In this document: piece by piece, positions 25,301-39,100 of the stretch | Layout: each line of letters begins with the position of its first letter | How positions within the stretch are numbered: position 1 is the first letter of the stretch | Source: Anthopleura xanthogrammica | Taxonomy: Eukaryota > Cnidaria > Anthozoa > Actiniaria > Actiniidae | Reading direction: 5' to 3' | Length of the DNA stretch: 64,000 nucleotides | Assembly: GCA_964019055.1 (NCBI GenBank) | Contig: OZ025209.1 | Span: 11,764,981-11,828,980, forward strand | The notes under the pieces: generated by a model | Database searches by the model: none | The model's input: only the letters and a program-made list of their open reading frames with translations | What the model was told of the DNA's origin: nothing | Program-made: the position numbers and the translations under genes

Positions 25301-28300
25301 TTATTATTATTATTATTATTATTGAATGACAGTAATGACAGCTAAACAGCGAATCAAGAAGCGACTTTTCTTTGAAAACGTACTGTGTGAAAACTAAGCG
25401 AAAGTTGAGAGTTTCCAGTTCGCTAAAATAAGTTTTTTTCCTCTTAGCATTTGCTAATAACTGCAAAAACACAATTTCAAAAATACTTTCTTTGAAAACA
25501 AGTTAGCTGGACAACATCAAAAGGGATAAAAGCGACAAATATGTCGTTCAAGTTAAAAGTTTTGAAGTACAGCTTGCCGTGAACGAGTCGCCAGTGATCA
25601 GACCACGTGCTTTGGATATTATTCCCTCCTGTAGCTTGAAGAATTTCGCTGCTATTTTCTTTGAATGGTGAATTATCTGAAGATTTTATTATTTCAAGAC
25701 TGGATTGATAACTTAGGATCAATTAACCTGTGATAAATAGCTGAATTCGTCTCTCTACAACTACTCGACAGTTTGCCGGTAAGATTTGATCTTAACTATT
25801 TTCAAAACAAAAAACGAGCCTCTACTCGCTGTTTTTTCGCTAAACGGAAAGAAATTTGCTTTAAAACTATTGTTAGCTGTTTTCTACATTATTCTACATT
25901 TATTGTAGCTGTGGTGTTGAATTTATTTTTCGAGAAAACCACAGAAGACAACAGGTAGTAAAACGAGAACATTCAAAACTCCAACTCAAATTGTTTGGCG
26001 AAAACTAGAAAGAAAAAAACGACTTTCTACTACAAAACATGATTTATTTCGTCTTGAATTTGTCTAGTTATCATAATTTGAGGCCTTCCTATGTGTGTAT
26101 TGAACAGTTTTCTGAAATTTTTCCATTTTAATCTATAAAACACTGATTTTTTTGGGAATTTCACTCATTTCACTGGGGAAATTTGCCGCTTTTGGCCGTG
26201 TTTCCATAGCAACCTAATTGGTACTCCCGCGGAGTACCAATTAACGCTCTAATTGTACTCCTCTAGACCAATCAGAATCGAGTAATTTTGTCGAGTGTAC
26301 TATAAAAGCTGAAATTTCTAGATAATGAAATTTCCCCAACAATCACATTATATTAAACTGTAGGAGACTAGATCTTACAGAAGCCAAATGCTTTTGCTTT
26401 CCTTAAAAAATCCATCAGGCAATCGCTGGATCTTGTTGGTGCCCAAAGCACTAAAACATCAAAAAAGATTAACATACTATTCTGCCGGCGGTAAACTGAC
26501 AAATCTAGCAAAGCATAATCATATTTCTGAGCTCAAATGACAGACTTACACGGAATATAGCTTAGTCATTCCTTGAAGTAGGTCTCCAGGTATTTTCTGT
26601 ATGAGGTTCTTCTCAAATGTCCTGTCGTTGAAAAAAAGTGAGGCATGTGGCATGTGGCATACCAAGCCCGAAATACAGTATGGATGATGTGAATTCAAGC
26701 ATTGAAAGGTCATAACAATATAGAATTTTCCCAAACTTTGTCTGCAGGTTTTTCCAGCATATTTTCTTCTGTGTTGACATTACTTACATACGAATATAAT
26801 ACATTTAAAGCTTGGTGACATGCAGGATGCAGCATGTAACAAGCAACATACAACATGCAACAAAACCTTTACCAACCTTTTTTGAAACAGTTGTACATGT
26901 GACTATGCATAAAGTAAATTAGTTTCGAAGGAATCGAAGCCGGCTTGAGGTTTCACGAATTCAATAATTCTTAATCTTAATCTTACTCTCAAACCTTTTA
27001 CTGCCATTTATGTTGAGGCCATCTTCAAAATGTTGAAATTTTAATATAATCCTTAGATATGCCCGTATCAGATTGTCATGTAATTTCCCATAATGCTATG
27101 CGTGTTATGCGTATCAATGCGCTTAATATGCAATGCTATTTCACGTGCCGTTTTATCAATTCGTTGAGTTATTATCGTGATTTGTTTCTTTATTTCCTTG
27201 GGTCTCTGTAATAATTTTCCTCAATCTAATTCTTCAGGATTCACCGGGTTTCGCCGTCATTTGTGGGATTTGATTTAGTTGATAGATGTGTTGAATAAAA
27301 TCTTGTGGTTTCACATTAATTGTGCACATATAGAAACTAGTTAACCTTAGGCAATTCGACAACCCACAACATGCTTTTTACATTGCCTGATTAGTGCTAC
27401 TGATGTGGTCATGTTCATGGTCATGGTCATAGTCATAGTCATGGTCATATTGCAATTCATACTCATCCACAAACAAATACATGCATGGATCCATAGATTA
27501 ATTAAATATTAAACATATAATACAGATAATAAGCAAAGCAAAACAAAACTTACAATTCTAAAAGGTTTGGGTTACCACGAAACAATCCTTGTGGTATTTC
27601 CTTTAGATAGTTGCCTTGTAGGTGCCTAAGACAAAAGTAGTGCACGTGAATTTTTCCTTTAATGAGCGGCTAATATAATTAATGAAGAATTCTTGATAAG
27701 CAGAAGCAGAATCAACTTCATTTGACTTGATTTGGTCTTTATTGCGGAAAGTATGGAGAGAAAGTATCAAAATAAGAAATAATTATGTTTATTACACATT
27801 TAGGGTCGATATCCGTGAATAAAAACCATATCAGTGAATTGATACGATATCACTTCATGGTAAACGGTAAACTGATATTTATGACAATAAACATTTTCTT
27901 GTGTGTTATGTATCGACCCTAAACGTGAATAAACAAACTCGTTTTCCGTATCATAAAACGATATCAAGCTATTAACATGTGATAATCTCTATATACATAC
28001 AGTATTTGAAGATTTATCTGATACTTGAAAGTATCCCGATGCAAAAATGATATTCTATTATGTGCAAGCTCTCTACGTCGTGATGAAATGATATAAACAA
28101 GCAGAATATTTATTTGGTTATGGCAATACTACTAAAGATATGTAAAGTGTAATATTTTAATCATACTTCAAGCCACAATCAGCAAGAACGTCAATCAAAT
28201 ATCCTTAATATCCTTAATTGTTATATTCATTTTTCCCATGCATCAATTTCGACCCCTGTAATACTTACTGCGCATGCTCGACGTAGCCTGGCATTTCGTT

Positions 28301-30094
28301 GAACATGCGCAGTAAAGAATAAAAGGGTTTTGCCAAAACAATAATATAAGGAATTAAGTTTTGACATAATACAGACATTACATTAACTATCAAAATATTC
28401 CAAATGAAAAAGGTACGGGCCACCTGAAATCGACTTAATCACACGGCGGCCATCTTTAATATGTCGTCACAGATTTTAGCATGAAAACGAGGACACGCGT
28501 GGTAATAGCCCACTTTCGATATTCTAGTTGAGTGATCACACACAAAGCAATTCAATTCAAGACGAGGCTCTTTTGTTTCCCCGGAGCCCCGTCTTGAACT
28601 GCTTTGTTCGTGATCACTCAACTAGAATATCAAAAGTGGGTTATTGTCAATATGGCGTCCAGCAATATAAATTCATCCTTATTTTGACATGAAGATATTG
28701 CTTGTTTACCAGGTATTACTAATAGTTTTGTCCTAAAAATGCGGAAGGATAAACTGCCATTCAATGCAACGTTTTACGAGGCTACTTATTTTGTCACGAA
28801 TACTATGTTCACGATGTTGAAGGTAAGCATGTAGTTTAGTGTGTGCAACCTGTGTGCTTTCGATCACATCTGATGGCGGCTTCAAATCTACAATATCTTT
28901 CTAAAATACCCGTTGTTTCTGCTTTTATTGACAGTAAAACTTGGTTACATCAACAGAAGAGAGGTTTGATTAACAGAAGATATTTAGTTCCTCCAATGGA
29001 AATCCTGATATAGCAGTGTCGGTTCCAGGTTGGTTCCCGCGAAGGTTCCATTGAATCCCCTTTGCGAGATCTTGTGAAGCCAATCATGTTATTTACGCTC
29101 AGTTAAATTAAATTGGACCCCCCCCCCCCCTTTCGAAGTCGATTGCACTAGCGTTTTCTGCGTGGCGGCCATTTTGGAACCCCCCTTTTTAAAATCCTGG
29201 ATCCAATGAATAGAATGCTGAAAAAAGCGAGGAGCCTCATGGACGACTCATTGTATTCCGTGCTAGAACAGATTCCGTTGTGGTTTCTTTCCAGTGTAGC
29301 TGTTGGTGTGGATTCTTTGTTTATTGTAAACAAGAGTTTCATAAAGGAGGAGTTTATTTTGATGCACTAAAATGCCGGACAAATTGAGCCTGCCTCAAGA
29401 TTCTACTGACTGTTGAAACAGATATACTTGTTTACTTGGGGATAAATAAACCTGGGTTTTCCAGAAAAATATTTTTGTTACTAAATAAAAGTAAACAAAA
29501 TTGATCTTTTGTCGGCATAATTGTTATAGCGTGACTACGATGTGTTCACGCGTGGCCGCCGTGTGATTAAGGCGAATGGTACTAGAAGCCTAATGGGTAA
29601 ACCCGCTGAGATGTTTCTGAGCAGACGATGTTTTGCGATTTCTTCGCGTTTTTTTTTTTTAACTTTGATGCTCTTTTTTTCCAAAACTATTCAAGGTTTG
29701 ACTACCAAACTTTGCCAGTACATTTTTCACATATATACCTTTAATATAAGATAGACGTGTTTTGGGGTTGAAGTTCCCCTTGAAATGTAAAATTTATTTG
29801 CAATAAAACCTACATATCCTTAAGGTTTCTGTTGCTATGAAATAGTCCATCAGGTAAATGTGTCAGCAGATTAGCTGACAATAATCTGGAAAACAAGTAC
29901 CGCAATTATTGGTATATCAGTGGAAATTGCTAACACTCGACAAATTGGCTCCAAATAGCCTCTTCCCAATTTTGCTAATAAGCACTTTTTCTGGCATAAT
30001 TATAAGCTAACTACAAGAAAAAGTTACTTTATGTGCACATTATACAAATCCATATACATTCGTTCGTGTAAAGTACGCGATCGATAATAATAAC

Positions 30095-30129
<35 letters not shown>

Positions 30130-30155
30130 TAATAATAATAATAATGATAATGATG

Positions 30156-30196
<41 letters not shown>

Positions 30197-33100
30197 AAGC
30201 TCTAAATAAATGAGTCTTTTAAAAGTTTAGACTTTTAGACTTAAGATAGAGTGACAGAAACAAGATCTAATGTATATGGGTAAATTGTTCCAGAGGTGAG
30301 CACGATAGCCATATGTCTTGAGATGGTTGTCACCGTGCGAAATAGAGTTTAGAAACTAAGAAAAATACGTAAAATCAAGGATTTGTAGGAGCTGTTAGAG
30401 AAGCAGCCGAACGGCACTAATAACATATGCATTATATCCTTGAACTATTCTCAATCTTTTCCCATTAGGCTTTCGGTCTAGATCTCTTTTTATAAACTTA
30501 CATTTTAGTGAGTTGTCTGTTTTTAACAAAGACCCCAGCAGGTAAAGATGTGAGTTCGTTACCATTGATTCCACTTAAACAAAACAAAAATAGAATTAAG
30601 AAATGTAAATCATTATATTAGGAAAATATTGAACAGTTTTTCCTTTAATTTTTTTCATAATTGCTGTTGCAATAGATACTGATTCTTTTAATAATGTTCA
30701 TCATCGTCGTCGTCGTCGTGATCATCACCACTATCATCACCATCACCACCACTAGATGCATCCGTGTAAATTTTTGGAACATCACCACGGACATGTTCAA
30801 ATACTCATTGCAAGGAGAAAATAGTCAGTTTTCAAAAACTTTTTTCGTGATTATTCTGTTTTTAATCGAAAGTTTTGGCAGCAAGATTTTGAAGGCTCAC
30901 CATCTATTTTTGAGCTAGTTATCAAAGTACAATGTTCAAACAGGTAAACTTTTGCCGCAAAATTCGAAAAAAATACTTTTATTCGTTTTTACTTTAAAAA
31001 ACCTGGAGATATATAGAGTGCTCTTTATGCTGGTTCAACCTAGGCTCTCCACCTTGTTTCTGTTTCACGTTAAATTTACGAACCTTGCAAGTCCAGTGTT
31101 AGTCCAATAACCACTTGGAACCCTAATTTTCAAAGTTATGTAAATTTTTTCATCTTGAAAAAATATTGCCTAAAACATGGTGCAAAATTATGAAACTTGC
31201 TAAACTTGCTTTTTTGAGAGTTAGGAACGAGGTGTGAAGAAAAATCTGCTTAAATTTTGTAATTTTACGCAAAATACAAGTGATGGTAAACTTTTTGAAC
31301 ATCTTCAAAATTGTTCTTTAGCGCTTACCTACCAAAATATATATGAAATAAACAACAATATTTTATGGAATAGATAAAAGCAAGCGTCCTCTTACAGTGT
31401 ATAAGATTGTTTATGTAAAACGAGCATGTTTTGATTTTTTATTTCATATTTTTGAAAAAAACATTAGTAGCTTCTAAATCTTCCAAAATTTGTTCAAAAA
31501 GCCTTATTCTTTGCTGTGAAGCTTAAAAGTGAACAAATAGTTGAGAAAAAGTACGAGAAGTAGCTAATGTTTGGTTATTTTTGAAAAAATATTGATTTTT
31601 TTGGAAGAAGAAAATTGGGGAAAAAATCAAAGAAAATAACATGCGATGGAAATGTTGTTGACATATTGCACTAATTAAGAGGCTGTCTCAGTAAAAACCG
31701 CCCACTCAACTTAGTTTAAAAAATATTTTTTTCTCAAACTCTGGCTATTGAAAGACTTTATTGGGGTGATCACTGAAACGAATTTGGTTTGGTTCAAAAA
31801 TCTTTTTTGGCTACGCTAGGAGCCGTTAAAATTGTTGACGGCCTGGGGCCTGTGATGAGCCCTTGACGACCGAAAATTTAGCACTTATTCACAGCGCTGT
31901 ACACAAATCATTCCGTAGATTTCAGAATCTTTTTTTACACCGATCTGTAGGCACACTATTGTAGTTTCATGAAATAAAAAGCTTCATCCAATCGGAGTAG
32001 CCGTAAGCAAGAAAACTAGGATATTGTTAGCCCTACTCCACACGCTGTCAGAGAGGGCTGAAAATGAGCAAAATATAAAAGCTTGATCTGAAAAAGTGGG
32101 ACCTGTCTACAACCTTTTTCCTATATGATCGAAGAGTTCTATCATTTATTGATACAAATCAGCAATAACCTGTGTACGTTTTCATTTTTTTTAAAGTTAT
32201 GGCCGTTTCTATTGGTATACCTTGGAGAAATTTTCGAGTTGAAGTATCAAATCAGTATCGCATCATTCGAGTAGATTTTAAATAAAATTCCGCTTACCTG
32301 CTTTCTAGGCTAGCCTCTTTTCCTCTCAAGCCATGCTAGAATTCTTTTAGATCACAAAAAGGCCATAAAGATCCCAATCGGAGAGAAAATTCATACTTCG
32401 TAACATTCATTCATTAGCCAAAGGTGTTCCTGGTCAATTATCCAAGGCTCGATATCTTGGCGTTTCAGGAAGTAAATTTTTCCTTTTGAGATTGGCCAAG
32501 CATTATATTTTCCAAAGTAGGTTTCCCACAACACTCAAGGCCAAATTTCAATGGAAAAAAGAGAATAAGGAGGGCTGAAAACCCAAGAAAACTACTCACA
32601 AACTTCACGTTAAAATCATAGCACTTCGTATTATTGCTGCTTCCGCAGGGGTTCGACAGTAGCTTTTTGGGGGGAAACCGCTAACATCAAGTACTTTCAT
32701 AGTTACATTGAAAATTATTTTGCTGTGGTTTTATTGAGCAAAATGCAAATGCTTATTAGAAGCTAGGGGGGAAAGTGGATGTGGTGATTTTGATCTTACT
32801 CGTTTATCAGAGTGCCAGAATGACATTTCAGGTCACCTAAGCGCCTGCCACCTGTCACAGATGATTGGTTATGTGGGAGAGTGTGACTTGATTTTGAATA
32901 GGGCAGGCATATTTGATTTAACATCTAGTCAGGTAGAAAATCTTTTGATTTGCGAAAAACATCGTGGAAGCATGGGACGAAAATGGAGACCGCCTCCAAC
33001 CTGCCGGTACCCTCTGCACTCCGGCCCTAAGAAACCGCTCAAGAACAGAAACGCTGTGAATACAGATACTAACTGGGAAGTCCGCCTGTTGCTTGGAAAA

Positions 33101-36100
33101 AACATTGCAATAGGATCTCGTATGTTTATAGCATTTACTTATGAACTTGTTAACTATATAAACTTTGAAATCACTGGTGATTTCCGCAATCTAAATTAAC
33201 TCTCGGCAGTGTGATTTAATCACGAGTTATGAAGAGCTAATGAAATTGCGGAAAGCATACATTTAACCAATCAGATTACAGAAAAAAGAAGCTAATTTTA
33301 AGCATGAGAAAAAAAGTGAAGGGGATTTTCTAGATTTTTGACTAAATTTTACATGAAAATGGATGAAATAGAGATCTTACAATTTTTTGTTGATGATAAA
33401 ATCTTCCTCAGATTTTAAATAAATATGATTACAGGCACCGCGGAGCATGAGGGAAGGGGGCTGATCTGAGGGCGGGTTCTGGCGAATATCCCCAACCCCC
33501 TGGAAATTTGGAAATCGAGGCTCTTGGAAATGCACATGCATTGTACCGCTGTGGATGGTATTATTCGTCAGTGTGACGTTGAGCTCAAGAAAATTGATTT
33601 TTTTACGGCACTAGTGCAATTTTTAGCTCGTAAAACTCAAACTTTGCCGGTGTTGTACAGGTTATAGAATTTCTCTTAGGTGCTAGATACAGGGACGTAG
33701 CCAAGAGTTTGACTTTATAGGGGGCCCAAAACCTGTTTTCAGAACATCATCCAAAAAAACGGCCAAACCAAAGGAAAAAAAACCCGGCCAAAAAATACCA
33801 AATATTATGCGAGTAAGAAGGTTTATAGACTTCGAATTATTTAATACTCAACACATTTTTTTTAATGTGTAAACGACCCCCTCGTAAAATTTGTTGATAT
33901 CAGGGAATTAAAGTAGCCAGGATTTTGAATAGTTGTAGGCCTTGGGAAATTGGCACTAAATGACCACTTTAAGAAGGAAGAAGAATACAATGCTGCAAAA
34001 AAAAATCAAAAACCTTCAGCAATGCTGCCAAAAAGATGAAAAGCTAAAATAAATTATTTGTGAGCCTGCGGTATTAAAGCAGCGGTTTCCCCCAAAAAGC
34101 TACTGTCGAACCCCTGCGGAAGCAACAATAATACGAAGTGCTATGATTTTAACGTGAAGTTTGTGAGTAGTTTTCTTGGGTTTTCAGCCCTCCTTATTCT
34201 CTTTTTTCCATTGAAATTTGGCCTTGAGTGTTGTGGGAAACCTACTTTGGAAAATATAATGCTTGGCCAATCTCAAAAGGAAAAATTTACTTCCTGAAAC
34301 GCCAAGATATCGAGCCTTGGATAATTGACCAGGAACACCTTTGGCTAATGAATGAATGTTACGAAGTATGAATTTTCTCTCCGATTGGGATCTTTATGGC
34401 CTTTTTGTGATCTAAAAGAATTCTAGCATGGCTTGAGAGGAAAAGAGGCTAGCCTAGAAAGCAGGTAAGCGGAATTTTATTTAAAATCTACTCGAATGAT
34501 GCGATACTGATTTGATACTTCAACTCGAAAATTTCTCCAAGGTATACCAATAGAAACGGCCATAACTTTAAAAAAAATGAAAACGTACACAGGTTATTGC
34601 TGATTTGTATCAATAAATGATAGAACTCTTCGATCATATAGGAAAAAGGTTGTAGACAGGTCCCACTTTTTCAGATCAAGCTTTTATATTTTGCTCATTT
34701 TCAGCCCTCTCTGACAGCGTGTGGAGTAGGGCTAACAATATCCTAGTTTTCTTGCTTACGGCTACTCCGATTGGATGAAGCTTTTTATTTCATGAAACTA
34801 CAATAGTGTGCCTACAGATCGGTGTAAAAAAAGATTCTGAAATCTACGGAATGATTTGTGTACAGCGCTGTGAATAAGTGCTAAATTTTCGGTCGTCAAG
34901 GGCTCATCACAGGCCCCAGGCCGTCAACAATTTTAACGGCTCCTAGCGTAGCCAAAAAAGATTTTTGAACCAAACCAAATTCGTTTCAGTGATCACCCCA
35001 ATAAAGTCTTTCAATAGCCAGAGTTTGAGAAAAAAATATTTTTTAAACTAAGTTGAGTGGGCGGTTTTTACTGAGACAGCCTCTTAAACATCCTACGAAG
35101 CCTGCCTATACGTTTTGAAGATATACTGGGCATTTCTGATAAATTTGCAAAACTTCTCAGTGGCCAGAGTTTTCAAGGGGGGAGGGGTGGGTTAGGGTTA
35201 GGGAAGTATTTGAATATCGGTTAAAAGCGAGAGAAACCCAGAAAAAATAATAACATCTTAGTGAGCGAGAGAGTGAGTGAATGAGACATTTGAATATTCC
35301 GTCAGACCATAGTTAATGGAGTAGAATGGTTTGGAAACCTATTGTTGTAGGTTTTTGTTCGACTTTTTCTATTGTTATATGAGGTTGACTGTGCACAGAG
35401 AACCTAGAACAATAGGTTTCCAAACCCTTCCACTCCATTAACTATGGTCAGACCCCTCACAACTTGTATCCACGAGTTAGGGATTACTAAGTAAGACTAC
35501 TATTAAAAAAAAGGTAAACTAACAATATGTTTAGATGTGGGTTTTTATCAAAGATTCCATCAGGCAGCGCCATAAGCTGGTTCTTATCCAAATACCTGAA
35601 ATTACACCAAACGTCAAATACTCGTTAATAATAATTAAAATTGTAAAGTTCAATAATTGTGAGAACAAATGCCTTGTAAATATGTTTTTGTCGTCTCTTT
35701 TAAACAAATAATAAACAAAAATAACTTGTGACGTCATCAAATGGCGTGATCATTCAACATTGAATATTAACTGGAATCTAGCAAAAAAAATGAACAACCC
35801 AGGAATCAATGAAACTCACAAATACGAAAGTTGTCCATTGTAATCAAAGATACCGGTGGGAAGTGAAGTTAATAGATTTTTATGCAATGTCCTGAAACAA
35901 ATAGATCAGTAGGTAGGTGGGTAGTTGGGTAGGTGGGTAGGTGGATAGGTGGATAGGTGGGTAGGTGCGGGGTAGGTGGGTAGTTGGGTAGGTGGGTAGT
36001 TGGGTAGGTGGGTAGGTGGGTAGGTGGGTAGGTGGGTAGGTGCGGGGTAGATGGGTAGGTGGGTAGTTGGGTAGGTGGATAGGTGGGTAGGTGGGTAGGT

Positions 36101-39100
36101 GGGTAGGCGGGTAGGCGGGTAGGCGGGTAGGTGAGTAGGTGGGTAGGTGGGTAGGTGGGTAGGTGGGTAGGTGGGTAGGTGGGTAGGTGGGTAGGTGGGT
36201 AGGTGGGTAGGTGGGTAGGTGGGTAGGTGGTAGGTGGGTAGGTGGGTAGGTGGGTAGGTGGGTAGGTGGGTAGGTATGTAGGTAGATGGATAGATGAAAG
36301 CGAAGCGAGACGAACGGTGAGCTTGCAATGCAAAGGCACGGCTACCTTTCAAGATGGCTCAAGGAACTGTGAAAGGGACTATTATATGTAATTAAAGAAA
36401 AACTTACATGGAATTTAATTTCTTTAAGTTGTCAAAAACACCAGCAGTAAGAGATATCAACTGGTTTTCATGCAGAAAACTGAAAAATGTGAATGATTAA
36501 AATAGGACAATATGACATTAATATACAAGACCAAATTATACAAAGTTTTTAATATCATTTTTTCATTCGAAAATAAAGTTGTTATACGTACAAAACAACA
36601 AAAACATCAAACGCACGCGCTTCGAAATGGTTTCCCTAAGATCTGATTGGCTTACAGCAGTCGTAAGACATTCTCTTAACCAATCAGATCGAAGCAGGGC
36701 GGTAAATACATTTGCAGCCCGCGCGCTTAGCGTTTGGCCCGCTAGACTGAACGTTTTAGTGAGGGCAGTTTAATATTTGGCCTTGTATATTGATGATAAT
36801 GAACGTTTTAGTGAGGGCAGTTTAATATTTGGCCTTGTATATTGATGATAATGGGTCTTTAGATTGGTTTTATGAATCGTATTACCCTCAAGGAATATAA
36901 CCCTAACGGCTAAATTTTTGGGTCGTTTTGCGGCTAACAGTTAACCCAATTGATATCTCCTTTTTATGATTCACAATAAACATCCACGTTAATGCAAGAA
37001 AATATGACAGAAATTGACTCACAGATAATATGTGATGTTCTCAATAGTGCCGTTAGGAACTGCCTTCAGGCCTCTGTTATAGCAGCTTGTAACGTATGTT
37101 GTGGGAGTAGCGTAAAAACAATTACAAGGAATGGGACAGCCTCCTGCGAAAAAAAACCGCTGTAAGTGAGCCCATGATCGTGCGCGCGCTCAAAAACTGA
37201 TCAAAACTGCTGAATTGCCCTAAACATTTTTTTTAAAGAACTATACACGTTTCGATCTAATATCTACAACTTATAGAAAAAGCGTCGAGTGTCCATTAAT
37301 AATAATAATAACTTTATTTTATATAGCGGCAATTACAACAGCTCAACACCGCTTTACAATTGTAGGGGGGGGGGAATGATTTATAAAATTATATATACAG
37401 TAAATCTAAACTTATTCTATATAATTAATAAAAATGTATTAAAAAGGAAAATACATATAAATATGAACAAAGTTCATAAAAATCTATAGATATATGGGAA
37501 TAATTCAAAATGAAAAACAACAAAATGATAAATAAAAACAGCTATAAAAAAAACTAAAAAATAAAAAATAAAAAAAAATAAAAAATAAAAAATAAAATAA
37601 AATAAAATTAAAAATTACTAAATATCCCATGGTTAATTCTTAACTAATTAAAACAGGATATGCTTGCTTGAAGAGCCAGGTTTTAAGTAGGCTTTTAAAA
37701 GTAGAAAGTTCAGTGCAGGATCTGATATCATTAGGCAAAGAGTTCCACAGCTCAGGAGCCGCGTAGGAAAAGGCCCTCTTACCATAAGATTTTAGGTTGT
37801 AAGAGGGCTTAGACAGAAGATTAAGGCCAGAAGATCTTAAGGTTCTTGCAGGTTTGTAAACTTGAAGTAGGTCAGAAAGATACGAAGGAGCACAGTTATT
37901 GAGAGCTTTGAAAGTAAGTAGTAAAATCTTGTACTGTATACGTTGTTCTATGGGTAACCAATGAAGGCTACGCAGCACAGGAGAAATATGTTCAAATTTA
38001 TGTGAAAAGGTAAGTACCCTAGCTGCAGCATTCTGTACACGCTGTAGTTTTTGAAGCGATGATTTAGACAGACCATAAAGAAGGGAGTTGCAGAAGTCTA
38101 GTTTAGAAGAGATAAATGCGTGCATAAGGGTCTCACAGGCTTTGACACTGATGTGTTTTCTAATTTTTGAGATATTTCTCAAATGAAAAAAGCAGGATTT
38201 ACAGATGGAAGCAATCTGGTGATCAAGAGATATATTTTCATCGAAAATAACACCAATATTGCGAGCTTTTGCTGAAAATGAGATGTCATGACCTGCAATA
38301 TTCACAGAGTCAATAGAAGGCCTGGGACGAAAGGAGGAAGATAACAGTATAATTTCTGTTTTGTCGCCATTCATCTTAAGACAATTCTGCAACATCCACT
38401 TGTCTATCTCATTCACGCAAGCCTCAAGTGTTAACTTAGCATTATCCAGCTTTGACAAAGATGACGTTGAAAAGGTTATATAAAGTTGAGAATTATCTGC
38501 GTATAAGTGGAAATTGATATAATAGCCTCGAACAATACCTCCAATTGGTGACGTATACAACATGAAAAGAATAGACCCGAGAATGGAGCCTTGTGGCACT
38601 CCACAGTCGAGGCTTTGAGAATTTGATTTACCACTTTCTATACTGACAAATGACTTACGATGAGACAAATAAGACCTGAACCAGTCCCAACCTCGTCCCC
38701 AGGGTCCTCTCTTCTCGCTATTTCAAAATGGCGGGACGCTCGAGGGAAGACCCTGGTGGCGGCTGGTCACGTGGCCTCCAAGAATTTTGGAGGTTCGGAC
38801 CCAGGCTGCTCGAGGGATCCCTTACGCGGCCTAAACTAACCCGTAAAGAAATTGGAACCCAGCAAAAACAAAATGGCGGAGCAATCGAACGTATACAGAA
38901 ATACGACAGAAATACGACAGAAATACGACAGAAATACACGAACCTAATTTTGATTTCTCACGCTGTTCCTGGCTTTACGAAAGCTTTCTTTCAAAAAAAG
39001 TAAAGGCTACCCCATTTATCTACATCTCCATGGAGATGTTTTTCTTGTGCTTCTCAAAAATCAATAAATATCTGGGTGGACAGTCTTAGATTGCTTAACA

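Larger units (their letters stand above)
31679..35083 (+). mobile_element. TTAA-flanked DNA element with about 1-kb terminal inverted repeats
   Basis: TTAA at 31675-31678 and 35084-35087 flanks inverted repeats 31679-32682 and 34081-35083, both starting GAGGCTGTCTCAGTAAAAAC and nearly identical over about 1,003 bp. TTAA targets are used by piggyBac and Kolobok superfamilies. The GAGGC terminus fits neither firmly; Kolobok-like is my preference. The 1.4-kb middle has one plus-strand frame with a conserved-looking Cys/His motif and no recognisable transposase, so it is probably non-autonomous. It lies in intron 5 of receptor copy A. Confidence 0.8.

Noticed and set aside
28270..28315. TACTGCGCATGCTC palindrome as a regulatory (NRF1-like) site
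   Set aside because: The same motif recurs at 43.3, 44.4 and 45.96 kb in repeat-like contexts, so it is more likely repeat-derived.
28439..28621. 60-codon frame conserved in both copies
   Set aside because: It lies within the hairpin of a DNA element, and the whole region is conserved between copies, so conservation is uninformative.
35188..35205. Telomere-like GGGTTAGGGTTAGGG
   Set aside because: Only two to three units; too short to call an interstitial telomere.
35869..36352. Pro/Tyr/Thr-rich YPPTHLPT frames
   Set aside because: Translation of the GGTAGGTGGGTA minisatellite between two LRR exons.
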